This document shows positions 11,321 to 25,862 of a stretch of DNA of 64,000 bases, piece by piece (the stretch's first letter is position 1; the number at the start of each line of letters is the position of its first letter). The DNA comes from Epiperipatus broadwayi. Its lineage: Eukaryota > Onychophora > Udeonychophora > Euonychophora > Peripatidae. The notes under the pieces are model-generated. The model saw only the letters and a list, made by a program, of their open reading frames with translations, did not search any database and was not told the DNA's origin. The stretch covers positions 8,974,679 to 9,038,678 of the forward strand of contig JAQFVV010000018.1 of NCBI GenBank assembly GCA_028023455.1, given 5' to 3'. The translations under genes and the position numbers were made by a program.

Positions 11321-12914
11321 ATTTGTAATTATTATCTTTAATTATTAAAACAAAATTATTAAAAGTGAGATTCTGTCTCTATCCTTGCATAATTATTAGT
11401 TTTAATAATTATTATTACTATATTTTCAGTTGGATAATATATTAATTTCAGCTTGAATTTCCATCAATGTTAGCAAAGATAAGCTTATGAATTCAAAAGT
11501 TCAGAAAATAGGTGAATCCACTTTATTTTAAATCTACTAACTTGCCAAGTTACGTATTCATAGACTGAGAGCGAGTTGTTTCTCTCTGTACTGGCATATA
11601 TATATATATGATGTAAACAAAGAAATGTGGGATTATTACTATATAATAACTAAAGAAACTTATTAGCATTGGTGAAGCTCGATAATTATCAATTACTAAT
11701 GACAGCTTTTGCTCTAATATTCACAATTGTTTTTTTATCTTGGATTTACTTAGAAATAAAAGGTCTCAAGACAAAAAAAAATGCAATTATGGGGCTTCTA
11801 GATCAAATAGTATGGCTTAAATAGGTTGCCAATAATAATTGGCTATTGACTTGCAACACCACAGCTAATAACTTTATCTAGTTATTTTATGGAAATATTC
11901 TCACTTATTCTTTTTTATACCATAATTAATCTATGACAATGTTTAATTTAATGTATAAATATAAAGTTTGTACAAGAAAGATTTGTCAGAATAAAAAGAA
12001 ATGTTTTTAGTAGAAAAAAAAAAGTTATTAAAAAATATATAGTAATAAAAAAATGTAAAAAAACAAAACAATAGAGGTAAAAAGTAAACAAATCATTGCA
12101 GAAAACTTCTCCAGCATCTTTCCACAAAGAAACAATAAAAAAAGAATACACTGCTCTCCAGATGATAAGTTTTTCTTTTTTATTAAATATATATTTTGCT
12201 ACAAATAACAATAGTTGTATGCCTATCTAGTTATCTACAGATCTTCTATCTTTAAAAAAAAATGTTATGCTTGTTTTAAAATCCTCAAATAAATTTAAAA
12301 AATCCCAAGTTTTATGGATGGGCATAACAAATGAATCACTCTCCTATAGTCTTTTGATAATGAAAGTATTCAAGAATCAGTAGGTAAAAAACTAAGTTTC
12401 TTCAGACTTTACCATTCTATGGATGGATAAAAATGTTGACTAACGAGAAAGTAAAGCAGAAAAGAAATAAATTAAAGTGATCCATATTATATCAGTGGTT
12501 TATTAGTTTAAACCCACTGTTGCTTTGATATCTTGTCAAATACTTTTAAAAATAGACAAGTGAATAAATAACACCTCTTCATGTTCGACCTAGTGAAAGA
12601 AATATTTTAAAGATAAAACAATAACCATACAGAAGTATAAAAAATAACATTATATCTGGTAGTCACAAAAAGCTGGAAAAACATTTACTAATCTGAATGT
12701 TCAGTTGGGTTAGCATAGGACAACTTACTGAAAGTATAACACTTGAAACACTTTTGACATACATTGTAATTACTCTAAATTTAAATTTCAGATCCTGATT
12801 AACGCATTATTCATGAGGATCTTCTTAAACAATGTAAAGAAAATATTAAAGGATGAAGGACACATCCAATGATTTTTTAGCCTATTAGTGGATCAAAACT
12901 TACCATTACAGAGA
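11321..12914. other. AT-rich DNA, nothing recognised
   Basis: The open frame of 87 codons on the minus strand at 11948-12211 is dominated by Phe/Leu/Ile from T-rich sequence and shows no family signature, so it is not called as a gene. Confidence 0.5.
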
Positions 12915-13072
12915 TGTAATTATAAATTTATTAAACGCACATTGATTACGTAAGTAATATTTACTGAGGCTATAACCTCGATAATATGCGTATAAAATGT
13001 GATAGTAGGGACCTCTACAGGTGTTTTAACCACAAGCTTACGCTATGGAAGAAAAGAGATGGTAAGGTAATA
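12915..13072 (+). mobile_element. Small dispersed repeat ('ggctataacct' family)
   Basis: Contains 'aggctataacct', then 'gatagtagggacctctacag', then 'gcttacgctatggaagaaaa'. The same blocks in the same order lie at 48641-48790, and the first two lie in the 2.8-3.9 kb units. Its left edge 'gtaattataaatttatta' occurs in reverse at the right edge of the 48.7 kb copy. The element therefore probably has terminal inverted repeats of about 25 bp and is a MITE-like non-autonomous element. Confidence 0.6.
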
Positions 13073-16000
13073 AACCTATTTACTGTTATCAAAGAGTTTA
13101 TAAGATATATTTAAAAGCTGAAAAATAAGTTTTCAATAAAACCTAATTAAATTTTAAGTTTGAGAGTGCAAATGAAAAATAGGCTTTTGAATATAAAAAC
13201 ACTGAGATAATACTTTTAACAGTAAATTTAACACAAGTATATATATATTACACACACATGTAGATCAAGTTTACTCACCATTTAGAGCATGCATTTATCA
13301 TACTCAAAATTTGAATACTGATAGAATGAACCTTGAAAAGTTATTTGATCACAAGCAATTTTTTCTTTTTGAGTAATTGGTGCATAGCTAACTGAGCTAA
13401 TCATCCAATAATACTCAGTAAATGGATACATCACCATTTTCATCTGGAGAACAAAGGTCCCAAGATAATCTGGTTGATTCAATAAGCATTCATGCAGGGA
13501 CAGTAAAAGAGAAAACTATGATGTAAGGCAGCCACCACTATAGTATGGAAAATATGATGCATCTACAATAATTGAATTCATAATTTTCTTTTGTTTCATT
13601 TCATTAGTAAGTCTATTTTTTCACTTGGGAAACTAATTACAGATATAAAATTCACCCAATTTGAGAGTTCCTTGATCCATCTATAATGTATATGTAACAT
13701 GATCATAGTAATTAATCCATCGTGCATCATTTTACTTGTAAGTTACTTATATAAGCATTAATAATCAACTGATATTAGTTGATACTTTAAAATACATCAT
13801 TAAACTAATGCTTGACAAAAGACTATCTTACCCATCCTATTTCCACATTGCAATTATTTTTTTACTCCTATTACATTATGCAAGATGACTTCAATTATAA
13901 AACACTAAGATTAAACTATAGATTAAATATACAACTAAAGTCATGTTTTAGAAAATTAATATTAGTGCATATAAATGTAAAACAATTGTCTTAAATAGCT
14001 CACAAACCTCTAGTATTCTCCATAAGAATTAGTTCTGCAGTAGGTTTTATTCACCAGGCTAGGCTGGTTAACTCTTGTTGCAATCTTTTATTAAGTTTTC
14101 TTCTTTTTCCCTTTAACTAAAATGTGTTATATTTCCATTTACAGGCTTTTATTGAATGACTAATTAGATAGGCTCAGATAGCTACCTGAGAAAATCTTGA
14201 GATCATTTGGGAATTTTCAACTATCTGATAAATTTTTAGCTCCATTCATGAATTTCATTACTGATTAATGAGCAAATTACTAAACCTAAGCCAACATATA
14301 TATATGTGTGTGTGGATATATATATACTTGTTAAATAATTATTTTTTATATTTCTCATAATCATATATTTGTAATGATTATCTTTATGTCAAAAAAAAAC
14401 ATAATTCACTAATATTGAATGTATCTTTCTAACATACAAGCAGAATCTGTAAAGGTTTTGAATCTATAATAATATATTTTGAATTCAAATCCTGAGAGAA
14501 CAGGTGGGAATATAAGTTAATAAAAATTCAGTAGTCATAAACAAAAATAAAATAAATATTACAAAATTAAAGATATTAAATAAATAACTAATTAACATAT
14601 ATTGTATTTCAGCCTCTATATATGTAAGAGCACTTGTATATGAAGATTCTTATAAATTATACTTAGAATATATTTGACTAATGCATTAATAAATTTTATA
14701 TAGATATTAAATCACATAGTTGGTTATTTGCGTAAGCACACACATGATCATTCGTCATGAATAGCCAACAATTCAAGCCAAATACCAATTCACTATTTTT
14801 CCATGAATATCAATTGAAAAAGCTTTTTCATAATGATCCAATTTTTAAAAAAAATATTTATCATTATCCCATTTTAAATCAAATCTTTTCGCGGAACACA
14901 TTATCCTAATCCACTAATTATCCAATCTTATAGTCATGTGTCCGACCTATTTCCAGTTAATTTCATTAATTTTTATAATAACAGCAGTAATAATAATTTG
15001 AACTCGAATTCACTTTTATTTTTAAATCAGTCTTAATTTCAGTACACAATAATCCGAATTTTATTACTGCACAGTATGACAAATTTAACAATTCATTATA
15101 AATACTAAGATAGATAAGCCGTTGCGGAATTGATATAATGAAGTAAATCAAGGCAATGGTTTGTTCCTAAGTTTTAGATGCCCATTTGTTGTATATATAT
15201 TCAAAAAAGTTAAAATTATATTATAATTATTTAAAAAGACCTTTTTAAAAATTTTGGATAGGACTCAAAAATTCTAGTTAGGGCACTGGTAAGAGACAAC
15301 TATTTTCAAACTATAATTAAAGTGTCTTTAATTAGTTTTAAAATATCCTGTATATATATATATGTGCACACATATACATGTTTCATGACTAATATCAAAT
15401 ATGCAGTGCGTATAACTGCACTAAATAAGTGCGTATTTTAATTTTCAAATATAAATTTTATAAAAACGGCATATTTTTTTGAAGTGTATGTGCGTGTATA
15501 TATATACACAAAATCGGTCGACGCTGCGGCGATTGTTTTTTTTTTTTGTAATATTCCACTTTATGCGAATTCTAATTATTTGTACTATAAAAATCAACGG
15601 CTTTTCTGATTTTTCTCTTAATCAATTATCAAGTATGTTCCATTATCTATATGTTAATAACTATAATTTCATGATTAATTACAATGTGCAAGTTTTTATA
15701 ATTAATTATTTTACTTTTATATATATACTTAGGAAGATAAAAAAAAAGAAAAAGAAATACATAAAGGAAATTATATTTACAAGAAATATTACAGACATGA
15801 AAAATTATCAGCGTTTGAATCGAAATATAAACATTCTTTGAAATAATGTAATATTTGGGCTCTAAAGTAACGTAAAAAGATATACTGCACGTATTTTAAG
15901 AACAATAATTACCTTGAGAATAAATGAAAAAGGATATCATCAAAACCACTTTTGCTTTCACTATCTCGACGAATTTCTATATTCCTTTAAGTAACCATTA

Positions 16001-17195
16001 TTACGGGAAGATATGTTAATTTCAAAAAGCAGATAATATTTATCAGTTATCGGCAAGTTGTCACAGAATAGCCCGTCCACGTACTTACCTATCTACCTGC
16101 TTTGCTTGAACTCTATTGGAAAGCGCACTCTTGCGGCAAGTTCCTTACTAAAAGGTTAATGACCGCTATTAGATATTGAGTTTTTGTGCTTTTTCATGGA
16201 TTACAATTCCGTTTAATAATAACTCTAGTGATGAAAGCGTATCAAAATTACGTTCATTAGTTTGCAGTTTCTTTATTTATAAAAGGAAGTAAAATTTTTT
16301 ATTAAATTAACACATTTATAAACAGTTATGACGTATAATTTTCTTTGAACAATAATTGTATAGATATATGCACATACATAAATTTTTATTCAAGTGACTG
16401 TATGTTCATATATATGTATATCTTAGAAGGAAATATATTCTGGCTATATATGGGGCACAATGAATCAAAAAACTAGATTAAGGATAATGGCCCAGATTTT
16501 TTTTATAGCTTTTAGCTATTATATATACGAACTTCATTTATCATTTTTTTCAAGAGTCCTGAATAAAGCTGAAAGTGGATTACAGGTGTTCTAAAATTCA
16601 AATTTATTTCTCTTCAATTAAAAGACAAATTTCACCTTCCCATTTTAAGACAAGTTTTTTTTTTAAAAAAAAAATTACTACTACTACTATATCAATGGCA
16701 AGGGCTTTTTCTGGCCTGATTTTACTTTAAAACGTTTCTTTAATTAATTAACAGGTGGGCCAAGTTCTTCTCCTCCCCCGTATTTTTCAAGCTATTTTGA
16801 AATGTTATGACTAATCTCTCTATTGCCCAAAAATGATATTCACTTCCTTTTGAATTCATCAAATTAAAAAAGCCACTGTTGTGTTTTTTTTTAATCTCAA
16901 AAAAAAAAAAAAGAAGATTTTATTGAGGCTTTGATAAAATAATTTGATTCTATAGATTATAGAATATCAAATATGTTGGCTTTCTTTGCACTAATTTCAG
17001 TTTTAATATTTAATTTTAATAAGTAAAAGATATATTAATGATTATAGAAAAAACTTGTATGGCATTTATATTTTCGACTTTTAAAATAAAGCGTTTACAC
17101 TTTTTGAGGGTAAAAAATATATACATATATTAATAAATCTCGAAAAAAAATCGCAGAATAATTTGCACATTATGATGTGGAGAAATCAGGAGGAA
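13073..17195. other. Unidentified DNA, AT-rich with a few CpG patches
   Basis: No gene recognised. Slightly CpG-richer patches occur at 14880-15130, 15505-15535 and 16060-16180. The longest frame (plus, 15479-15841, 120 codons) is Ile/Tyr/Lys/Phe-rich low-complexity translation of AT-rich DNA and has no domain. TA-type microsatellites occur near 14298-14330 and 15350-15365. Confidence 0.45.
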
Positions 17196-17507
17196 CCTCA
17201 TAGATAAGTATATGAAATTACTACAGACTGTTGCCTTTGGCAGGATGGCTCATTTGGTTAGAATGTTACCTTAAAATTCAAAAACTCAAGAATCTAAAGA
17301 TCCAGGTTCATCCCATGCTAGTACTATCACTGGTCAGGCCAGCAACACCTAAAGAAGGGAGAATAATACCTCAGAAACATTGTGCATATACTAACCTGTT
17401 TGATGTGCAATTACCAACAGTTGAATGAATTTGGAATATTTAAATAAAATTAATTTTTTCTAAAGACATTCAAGATGATAGAAATAGTCCAATATAAAAA
17501 TACAACT
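17196..17507 (+). mobile_element. tRNA-derived SINE, copy 4 (plus strand)
   Basis: The most complete copy. It has an upstream block 'cctcatagataagtatatga', the head 'gcctttggcaggatggctc', a B-box remnant 'ccaggttcatccc', the body blocks 'actggtcaggccagcaacac' and 'cagaaacattgtgcatatac', then 'actaacctgtttgatgtgc' and the tail 'gatagaaatagtccaata'. A 65-codon open frame across it is an artefact of the SINE. Confidence 0.85.
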
Positions 17508-18080
17508 ATGTTAACATTTAATGAGTAGTTTGTTTGTTTTTTGTCCTACAACAGGTTAATTTACCTGATAACAGTTATGGTTTGTAAATACAAAAAAAAA
17601 ATTAAAAAAGATAAAGTTAATATGTGTGCTTAGTATTTAGACATTTTTGTGATCATTCTCTCTAGCACTGATGACTGTGTCATATTATGATACTGTATTT
17701 CTTTTATAGTCAATTCACTGATACACATTTGACCTGATATTTTTATTTTCTGGCTAAGTAAAATTAGCTAATCATTTATAAATCAATCTTGAATGGTTTT
17801 CTGGGTTGACTATAACCTAAGTTTTCATTGGAAATTTTCATCTACCTAAAAAATCTTCAACTTCCATCCAGATTTGAATCCAAAATTATGGATGCATTAA
17901 TTATTATATCACATAGTTTCTCAAAGTAACTTTCTAACTGTTACATAAATTAGACACAAATGGATTTTTCTATAAATTGATAAAACTATTTTTCTTATTA
18001 ATATTATTTTTCTCTCACCAGCTTATTTATTCTTTTTCTCTACATTTCATAATTATAAAATTGTAATATAATGTGTATAA
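17508..18080. other. AT-rich spacer
   Basis: No feature recognised between two SINE copies. Confidence 0.5.
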
Positions 18081-18129
18081 TGTTTGCCTAAAAGTTTGTG
18101 ATAATGGCGTTTTAGTTGTATTTATATAT
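18081..18129 (-). mobile_element. SINE tail fragment (minus strand)
   Basis: Roughly 50 bases match, in reverse, the block that follows the 'gaaatagtccaa' end of other copies (acaaactttc-like block and 'gccattatcac'). It directly abuts the head of the next plus-strand copy. Confidence 0.5.
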
Positions 18130-18387
18130 TGCCTTTGGCAGAGTGACTGCTTGATAGGACATTATCTTAAAAATTCAATGCACAAGGATCTAAAGATCTT
18201 GGTTTGATTCTCATGCTAGTACTGTCACTGATCAGGCCAACAACATCTAAAGAAGAAAGGAGAATAATATTATTTGAAATCTGTTATTACTAACAGTTAA
18301 ATGTAATTGAAAAATTTAAATAATTGACTTTTTTTTTCTGAAGGCATTCACTATTTAATTTTAGATGATGGAAATAGTCTATCCCAT
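18130..18387 (+). mobile_element. tRNA-derived SINE, copy 5 (plus strand)
   Basis: The head 'gcctttggcagagtgactgc' is decayed at the A box. The B-box-like 'ggtttgattctc' is better preserved. The body 'gtactgtcactgatcaggcc' and the tail 'agatgatggaaatagtc' follow. It is more diverged than copy 4. Confidence 0.8.
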
Positions 18388-21300
18388 TTTTTTTACATAA
18401 GCACGGTATGTGAGAGATAGTGCAAAATATCATCTTTATTATAACAAGTAAATGTTTGAATCAAATATTGTACTCATTTATTCACTGTATTGAGATTATG
18501 CATAATACCATTTTATATTATAAAAATTTCTATTCTGAATTTTATAAATTATACATGTGTGTGAGCATGTATACAAATATACCAGAAATCAGAGCACATG
18601 CAATTGTTAATAATTTTATTTATTTTACGTATTTCTTTTGTTTGAGATTGATCTTCTATAATTTATTAATTGACAAAAAAAGAAAGATATTGCCTTCATA
18701 TTTGGAAAAGCCTATGCTTTCCATAAATTAGACTTCTAATTGGATATAGAACAATTGGTATATTGTTTAGGCATTGTAAAGAAATAAGAAGCACTCATAA
18801 GTGATAAGTCACAATGTGAATATGTAAAAATTCAACTGAGAGAAAAAGTGATTAGCAAAAGACAGCAGTAATTTGAATATTTAAATTGCTTTAATGAAAA
18901 CCTTATTTAGATAAATATTTACAGGTATACACAATAGTCAAATATTCAATATATAAATAAGTATTTGTCCACAATGTTGTTAGAGATATATATTTAATAT
19001 AATAATGTAAATACGATTGAAACAAACAGCTAATTATATTTACAATTCTTTAATTATCACTCTAGCTTTCACCTCTAGACCTTTTCAAGATATTTACAGG
19101 TATAAATGATGTATCCAGATTCTTCCATGAATGTTTTATAGTGTTATCATACCAATATTTCAATCAGATTGCATTTGCCATTAATGCTATTATTGAGGCA
19201 CTGCAAGCACTGATAAATAATAAGATATTAAAGGTTCAACCAATAGAAAACAAGAGCAGAAAATTTTAAAATATAATTGATGAGTGATTTTTATATTTTT
19301 TCTTATCTACTATAATTCTAACCTCACCCTTATATTTAAATTTTTCCATTCTTATTTTCTATTGATTGAAGTTTTAATCATTTATACATTCATGCTTGCA
19401 ATGTCTCTACATTTGTTTTTTTGATAATAACATTTATTATCTACTTGATGACAAATGTGATCCAGTCGAAATATTAGTATGATAGTACTATGAATTATAC
19501 ATAGTTGAACCTGGATATTGTCATTTACATCTGTTACTTGTGGAAATATTTATTTTAAAATGTTTATATGATATAAACAAAAAAAGAACTATATCTAGTT
19601 TATATTAAATAACAGTTAAGTAATTAATAGAGAAAGAGCATTTTAGGAGAAATTCTTGTGATTTATCATTTATGAAGTAACATGAAGAACAAAGAAGGAG
19701 CAAGTACAAAGTTTTATTTGGTATAGCAAAGTTTTGATCTTTAACATTAAACTAGCAATGAATATAGTAAAGAACATCATGATAAAACATTATATATCCA
19801 TAATCTATGTCTTGCAAATACTTAATATAATGAAACTAAAACTATGGGATTATGGAAATAAAATTATTTAGTGTCTTAAAAAGATATAAAAATATATTTT
19901 TAAAAATTGTATACAGTATATGTATATTTATATACACATATACTTTATTTATAATATTTAAATAAGAAGTATATAAAATGTAATATTATAAAAAAAACAT
20001 CATTAATCATTTAGAATAGTTGGTGTCAAAAGCTATCAATAAATATTTTTAAAAAAAATTCAGGACTTGAGTTTTAAAAAATGTATATATTTTTAAAACT
20101 ATCCAACAAATATCCTACAAAAAAGTATGTGCAATCAACATTACAGAAAACTAGGGGCTTTCTGAGTTGTGGATTAGATATTTTGCTTATCAAATCACCT
20201 ATTCTGGAGGTTTGGAAATACATGCTGAATTTGAATAAGAGGCTTGATGTTTACTCAGTTCAAGATTGAATGTAAATCTGTTTATTAGAAAGTTTTGTAA
20301 AAATTGTATAAAGTGAAAGGTTAAGATTGTAGAGCATATAGATTATAAACAACGTCTTGTCAACAAAGGGTAATGTCTTTAATTGCTGTTATATTAAATT
20401 TTTTACATTAGAGCAAAGAAAATGTGATTACTAAGATTTATATTAATCAATATTTACATAATATAAAATTGCCTAAACTAGGCTTAACTTTTGATATCAT
20501 ATTTTTAATTTAAGATAGGATAGTAATAAGGGGGCTACAATTTCGAGATAACTAGGTTAATATATTTCATATACATACATACATATGTACATGTGTGTGT
20601 GTGAAAGAATTTGGAGAGAAAAAAGATAAAATAGATTTAATATGCTTTATAATACTAAAATAATGTATTTAGTTTTAAATTTGTAATAGTTTTGCTTTGA
20701 AATTGAATAATTTATAATGAAAAAGTATATATGAATGTGTGTGCTTGTTTGTACAGCTTTACTTATATTAATGCCACATTTCTATTTTAAAAGTAAATTT
20801 GCTAGATATAACCAATTTTTGTGATTAAAATTTTCCTTTAAAAGCAATTTAAATTTGGTAGTAGTCATATTGTATAAAGGTTATGCTTAAATAGCAAAAA
20901 TAATCAAAAATAAATTATCACAGTAGGTGTTAACATACAGATTGTAAAATTAAGAAAAAAAATGAAATCCTAAAAATATTCTGAATAAAGAAAAATTGTT
21001 GATTACTTTAATAGACATGAGATAATTAATTAAAATTTATTGATAGATTCTCCTTTAATTATATTCCATTAGTAAGTTTAGAGACAAATTTTTAGGAAGG
21101 TGCCTGATTTTAGTGTTCTCTGATTTTTCATAATTTAGAACACAACTTGCCAATAAAATATATAAGAAGAGAGTGAAATTATTTTTTTAATTCAAATCTT
21201 CTTTTAGTTCTTCAGCAAGATCGGTGAAAAGTAAAATACTATTTGTCAAAGATAAATTTGAAATTATTATTTAAAGTCTGATAATATACTGAGAATCTTC

Positions 21301-24300
21301 ATATAGATTTCAGTAAATAACTGCCATCAAAGTTCCAAGCTAAGTTTAACCATAAAACTTTCATATCTTGAAGCTTCCCCCTCAGCCCACCCCCACCCCA
21401 AACGAAATCGGTCACACATTACTACTCTAAGATTGAAAACTGTCAGTTACAAACCTTAGAAGTTTTAATGATGGATAGTTTATATAAACTAAATATAAAA
21501 AGAAATTGTATGACTTTTGTATTTTAAAAAGAAAATCTTTATTGCTTTCAGAAAAGACTCTGAAACAAAAAGCTCTACCATATGGTTCAAATTTAGAAGC
21601 ACATTAAACTCAACTATATTTAATTTTGCAGAAGTACTGCAAATGTCCACAATCTAATCTATGAATACATTTTCTATATTCAATTGCGGCCCATATAAAA
21701 AATATTTGAGAAATAATAAACTTAACATTTTGCTATAGATAAAAATAAATTCACTCTTCAATCATATTTTATTTTTTATTATTAATATTATTACTAATTT
21801 TATAATGATATTACTAGATAATTTTTAAAATTTTAAATATATTTAGTTATATATTTGTAATGGTTTTATTTCATTTTGGAGTATACAGTGTTGAAATACA
21901 TGGCTCATATAATAATAGCATCAAGCTTGAAACTTACAAGATAAATAAAGAAATATGCTTGTTTGGTTTTAAATTACATTACTTTAATATAACTGATAGG
22001 TAAAATTATTCAGATATAAACGTGAATTATGAAATATTATAATTAGTAGATATACTTTTCTAATGCAAATCTATATATTAATCTTATTCTAGTTGTGAAA
22101 TATCAACAGTGCTAGCAAAATATTTGTTTTTGTAAATTTTTAATATTATTTTTAAATGAGAAAAAATTTTGTCGATCATTTAGGATGTCATTAGATTTAA
22201 ATTAATCTGATTTTAAATTTAACTATATTAAAATAAAATGTATGAGAATATACATGGCATATATACAAATTCAACTCTTGTGCTCTAAACAAAAACTATA
22301 TAAATGCTTGAATTGATTGTTGTTGTTTTTTTTTTCAAGTATATTTACATTTAAGATGTCATTACAAATGTAATTCTAAGAGGATGAAATAATATTTTAG
22401 ATGAAAAAGAAACTACCTCAAATTGCAAGTCCCAAGAAAATACAACTATGTTTCACGTAAAGTTAAAAAAACAATACAAAGTTATGCTTCCCATAAATAA
22501 TATTTTTATACAAGAACAAAAGCTAAGAACTTGAATATTTGTATATTCATAATGTACCTACATGTATTATACTTATCAAATATCTTATTGTGAAAGAATG
22601 ACAGATATTTTGTTTGTGAAATTATATAATTATAAATTGCATTTCTAATAAATTTGGTGTTATTTTAATGTTTTACCTGTGTATGTTTGTATGTATGCAC
22701 ATGTGGCATCATTTGAGAACATAAGTAAGAGAATAATCATTTAAATACAATATTGATATTTTTAGAAGTAACCATCAAATGAATATGGACCTATGAGAGT
22801 TGAAGTGGTAACATTAATAATGAAATTAGTTCTTAAATGTCAGAAGTTCATTATGCAGAAGGACAGCTAACAAAAATTTGCATGTAATATATCCAAGAAG
22901 TGATAGGTTTCCAAAGTTCATCACCATCATAACTACAGCTAAGAATGACTTGTATGTTGAGCTTTCCAAGAACTATTGAGTTAGATTATATAAAATGCTA
23001 AAGTATACCTTTGTATCATAAGTGCAGTTAACCAATATCTGCACAAGTATAATTAAAGTTTTGTATTTTAGTATAGCCATAAAACAGTTAAAAGAGTATG
23101 GCATATATGTCTTTTTTATTAATCTGTTAAATCTCAGCGAATATACCATGACTGTACCCCATAAAAAATTTCAGCTGATAAAATAAAATCTAAGTGGTAA
23201 TGGATTATTTGATCATTACATGTTCATTTATAGGAAAGCATGTTATGGCTAAAATTCTTTTAATATGCATCATAATTTTACATAAAATTTCCTATTCCCC
23301 ATGAGGCTAGATGATCAGATATCAAAATATGTAGATCTTATAAAATGATTAATTGTAGAAGTAATTTTGATTATGATTATCAATTTTAAAATTTATTCAT
23401 CATTTTATTTAAGTCTACATAATCAGAATACCAAATTAAAAAAATGTGCATGGAGAATGTGTTATAATATACATATCTGTATTCACACAATATTTTTAAA
23501 GAATAATTATCAGTATTAAGAATTAAAATTTTAGGACTCAAATTTTAATAAAAAATTTCAAATTCAATAAATATCATATGTTAATGTGTGTGATATCACG
23601 CCAATTTAACTTTAGAAAGCCAACACACAACAATTGCATAAATGCATATATTCCATGTTATAAAGTGTATTGTGGATATCAAAAAAATATTAATTGGTGA
23701 AGAAGCAAGCCATAATTAACCAATCTTTGTACAAATTGTATTTTATTTTCTAATATATGTTTAAATTTTTTTAACTCAATTTGGATATAGTATGACTTAT
23801 TAATATTAGTTTTAAAAATAAAGCCTTATTTGTAATCACTTCAATTTAGGAGATATAGACTTTAATCCTATGGTACATTGATATAAGATATATGGAATAT
23901 ACTTTATTATTATTCAAATATCTATCTTATTCAGTAATAGCTTCCAATCAGCAAAAACTTATTTAAACAATAACCTAGGAAAATTTAAGGTAACCTATGA
24001 TAATCATTCACTACAAAAAAGATATCACAATCCTTAATTTCAAAATTGTTATTTAATAATTTGAAAATAGTATCTGTATAAGATTTATAATACGCAATCA
24101 CATTCTGAAATAGTGATTATAGTATGTTGGCACCTAAAAATGATGATCAAGTTTCACTTGATGTCATGAATCAAAGCAACCAATTAAAGAAAATTAAGGC
24201 AAGTCAGAAATCTTCTACAATTTCTATTATGACAGTGATTGATTGTTATATATATATAGTCATTTAAATATATATATATATATAAAGAATACTAATTAAA

Positions 24301-25639
24301 TATGCAGCCTACTGTTTAATATTTTTATGTATTTAAGCATTCTCTTCCATTTATCTCTAGTTACTGAAGAAGGTAATTCCTAACTAATATTAAAATATTA
24401 AATAGCAAGCAGCATATTTGATTAAATGTTGCCTTTTAATATATATAGGCACATTCCTATTAAGTTTTAAAAAAAAGAATATCCAAGAATAGATAAGAGT
24501 CAAGCATATAATATTTATATTCAATCTACTGTTATACTAATACTTCATATTAATTAAATAATAGCTAATTAATCTAAAACTAATAATTGTTTCCATTAAT
24601 TTTATAATCTATAACTCACATTTTATGATCTTTGACTATCTAATAGTTTGGAGTTCTTTTTTTTATACCTATGGGGAATAATTATTTGTGCATGCACACA
24701 CGCATTTATAGAGTAATTACATTATAAACTTCCAATTATTGCTTAATAGTATAAAAAGAAATAATTTTAATTTTATCCTTATTCAATAATCTTGTAAGAC
24801 TCATTTACTTAGAGAAAATGCTTCATTATTTTTTTATCAAACATTAATTTTTTATCTTACCTTAAATACAATAAAAGATCAGGCTTTAAATATTACATAG
24901 CAATTTAACTGAAGAATAGTTAATATCAGGACGGTTTTTAAAAATATATAACATTTTTACTTTTTAATAAAGAAGAAAATTTTCAGCAATTTGCTACGAA
25001 CTTTAAACTAGTTTTTGGTTTAAAAACTGTTTTTAAATCTGTTAAGTTATACCATTTTACTAATAGTGCTGGCAATATTTGAAATAATGTGCTCATTCAG
25101 AAAAGAACCCAGAAAATAATTCTACTCTTATAAAAAAGAGAGAGAGAGAGAATTTATCATTATTTTTGTTCTAGAAAGAATATTCCTACAAAAGTTGTCA
25201 TATGATAAATCAATATCTTTCTTAAGAGCAAACTTATCACAGAGAAAAAATTATACAATCAGCATACAAGTGCACAAAAGAATAATGAACTACATTATAA
25301 GCTTTTCAAAAAAAAAAAGAAATACCAATAAAATTTACTTAATTTACATAGATTTGCTTTAAAATGAAAAAAGGCAGTATTTCATACTTGAAATAAAATA
25401 TTTAAACTAATTAAATGCCAATTTTAATTAATATAAAAGTAATATAGGCCAAGAAAGCTTATATGGGAATACACTAGCAGTAAATAGAAATAATGAAAAC
25501 ACGAGGAACTTTATCAATAAAATATTTTTTTTAAAAAATTTAAATCCAAAAGTCATAGAGCAAAAAACATGAAAATAATTTTACTTAAATGGATTTTTTC
25601 ATTACATTTGTATGCATTTAAAATCTTTTAGTCCAATAG
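18388..25639. other. Long AT-rich tract without recognisable gene
   Basis: About 7 kb in which I recognise no coding exon, RNA gene or repeat boundary. Open frames are at most about 100 codons, with compositions expected from AT-rich DNA. Visible oddities are a C-rich patch at 21366-21400 (cccac-type runs) and TA microsatellites at about 24246-24285. Confidence 0.5.
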
Positions 25640-25862
25640 ACACTTTTAAGGTTACAGATGCAGTATTCATCATCACCATCATCAACCATTATCAATCCAC
25701 TGCAGGATGAAGGTCTTTCCAAGTTCAATCCATCTCCGATCTTTAGCTTCTCTTCTCCACATCACCCCTGCACACTTTCTTATTTCATCCACCATCTAAC
25801 ATGTGGTCTCTTTCTGGGTCTTTTACAATCTCTTGGAATCCAGTTTAAGTATTACTTTCAAT
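25640..25862 (-). pseudogene. LINE (RTE-like) 3' end, same family as the 7.3 kb fragment
   Basis: On the minus strand, in mixed frames, it encodes a 'DSKRL..TQKETTC'/'W.PRDCKRP.KRP'-type segment and then 'DRRWIELGKTFILQWIDNG' followed by a stop. This is the C-terminal signature of RTE-like non-LTR polymerases. A GAT/ATG-rich tail (25660-25690) follows as the element's 3' end. The plus-strand 68-codon frame at 25658 is the antisense of this. Confidence 0.6.

Noticed and set aside
11948-12211. 87-codon minus frame resembling a membrane protein
   Set aside because: Hydrophobicity comes from a T-rich strand (Phe/Leu/Ile codons) and there is no supporting context.
15479-15841. 120-codon frame as a small gene
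   Set aside because: Composition is Ile/Tyr/Phe/Lys/Asn as expected from random AT-rich DNA. It has no domain, signal or repeat conservation.
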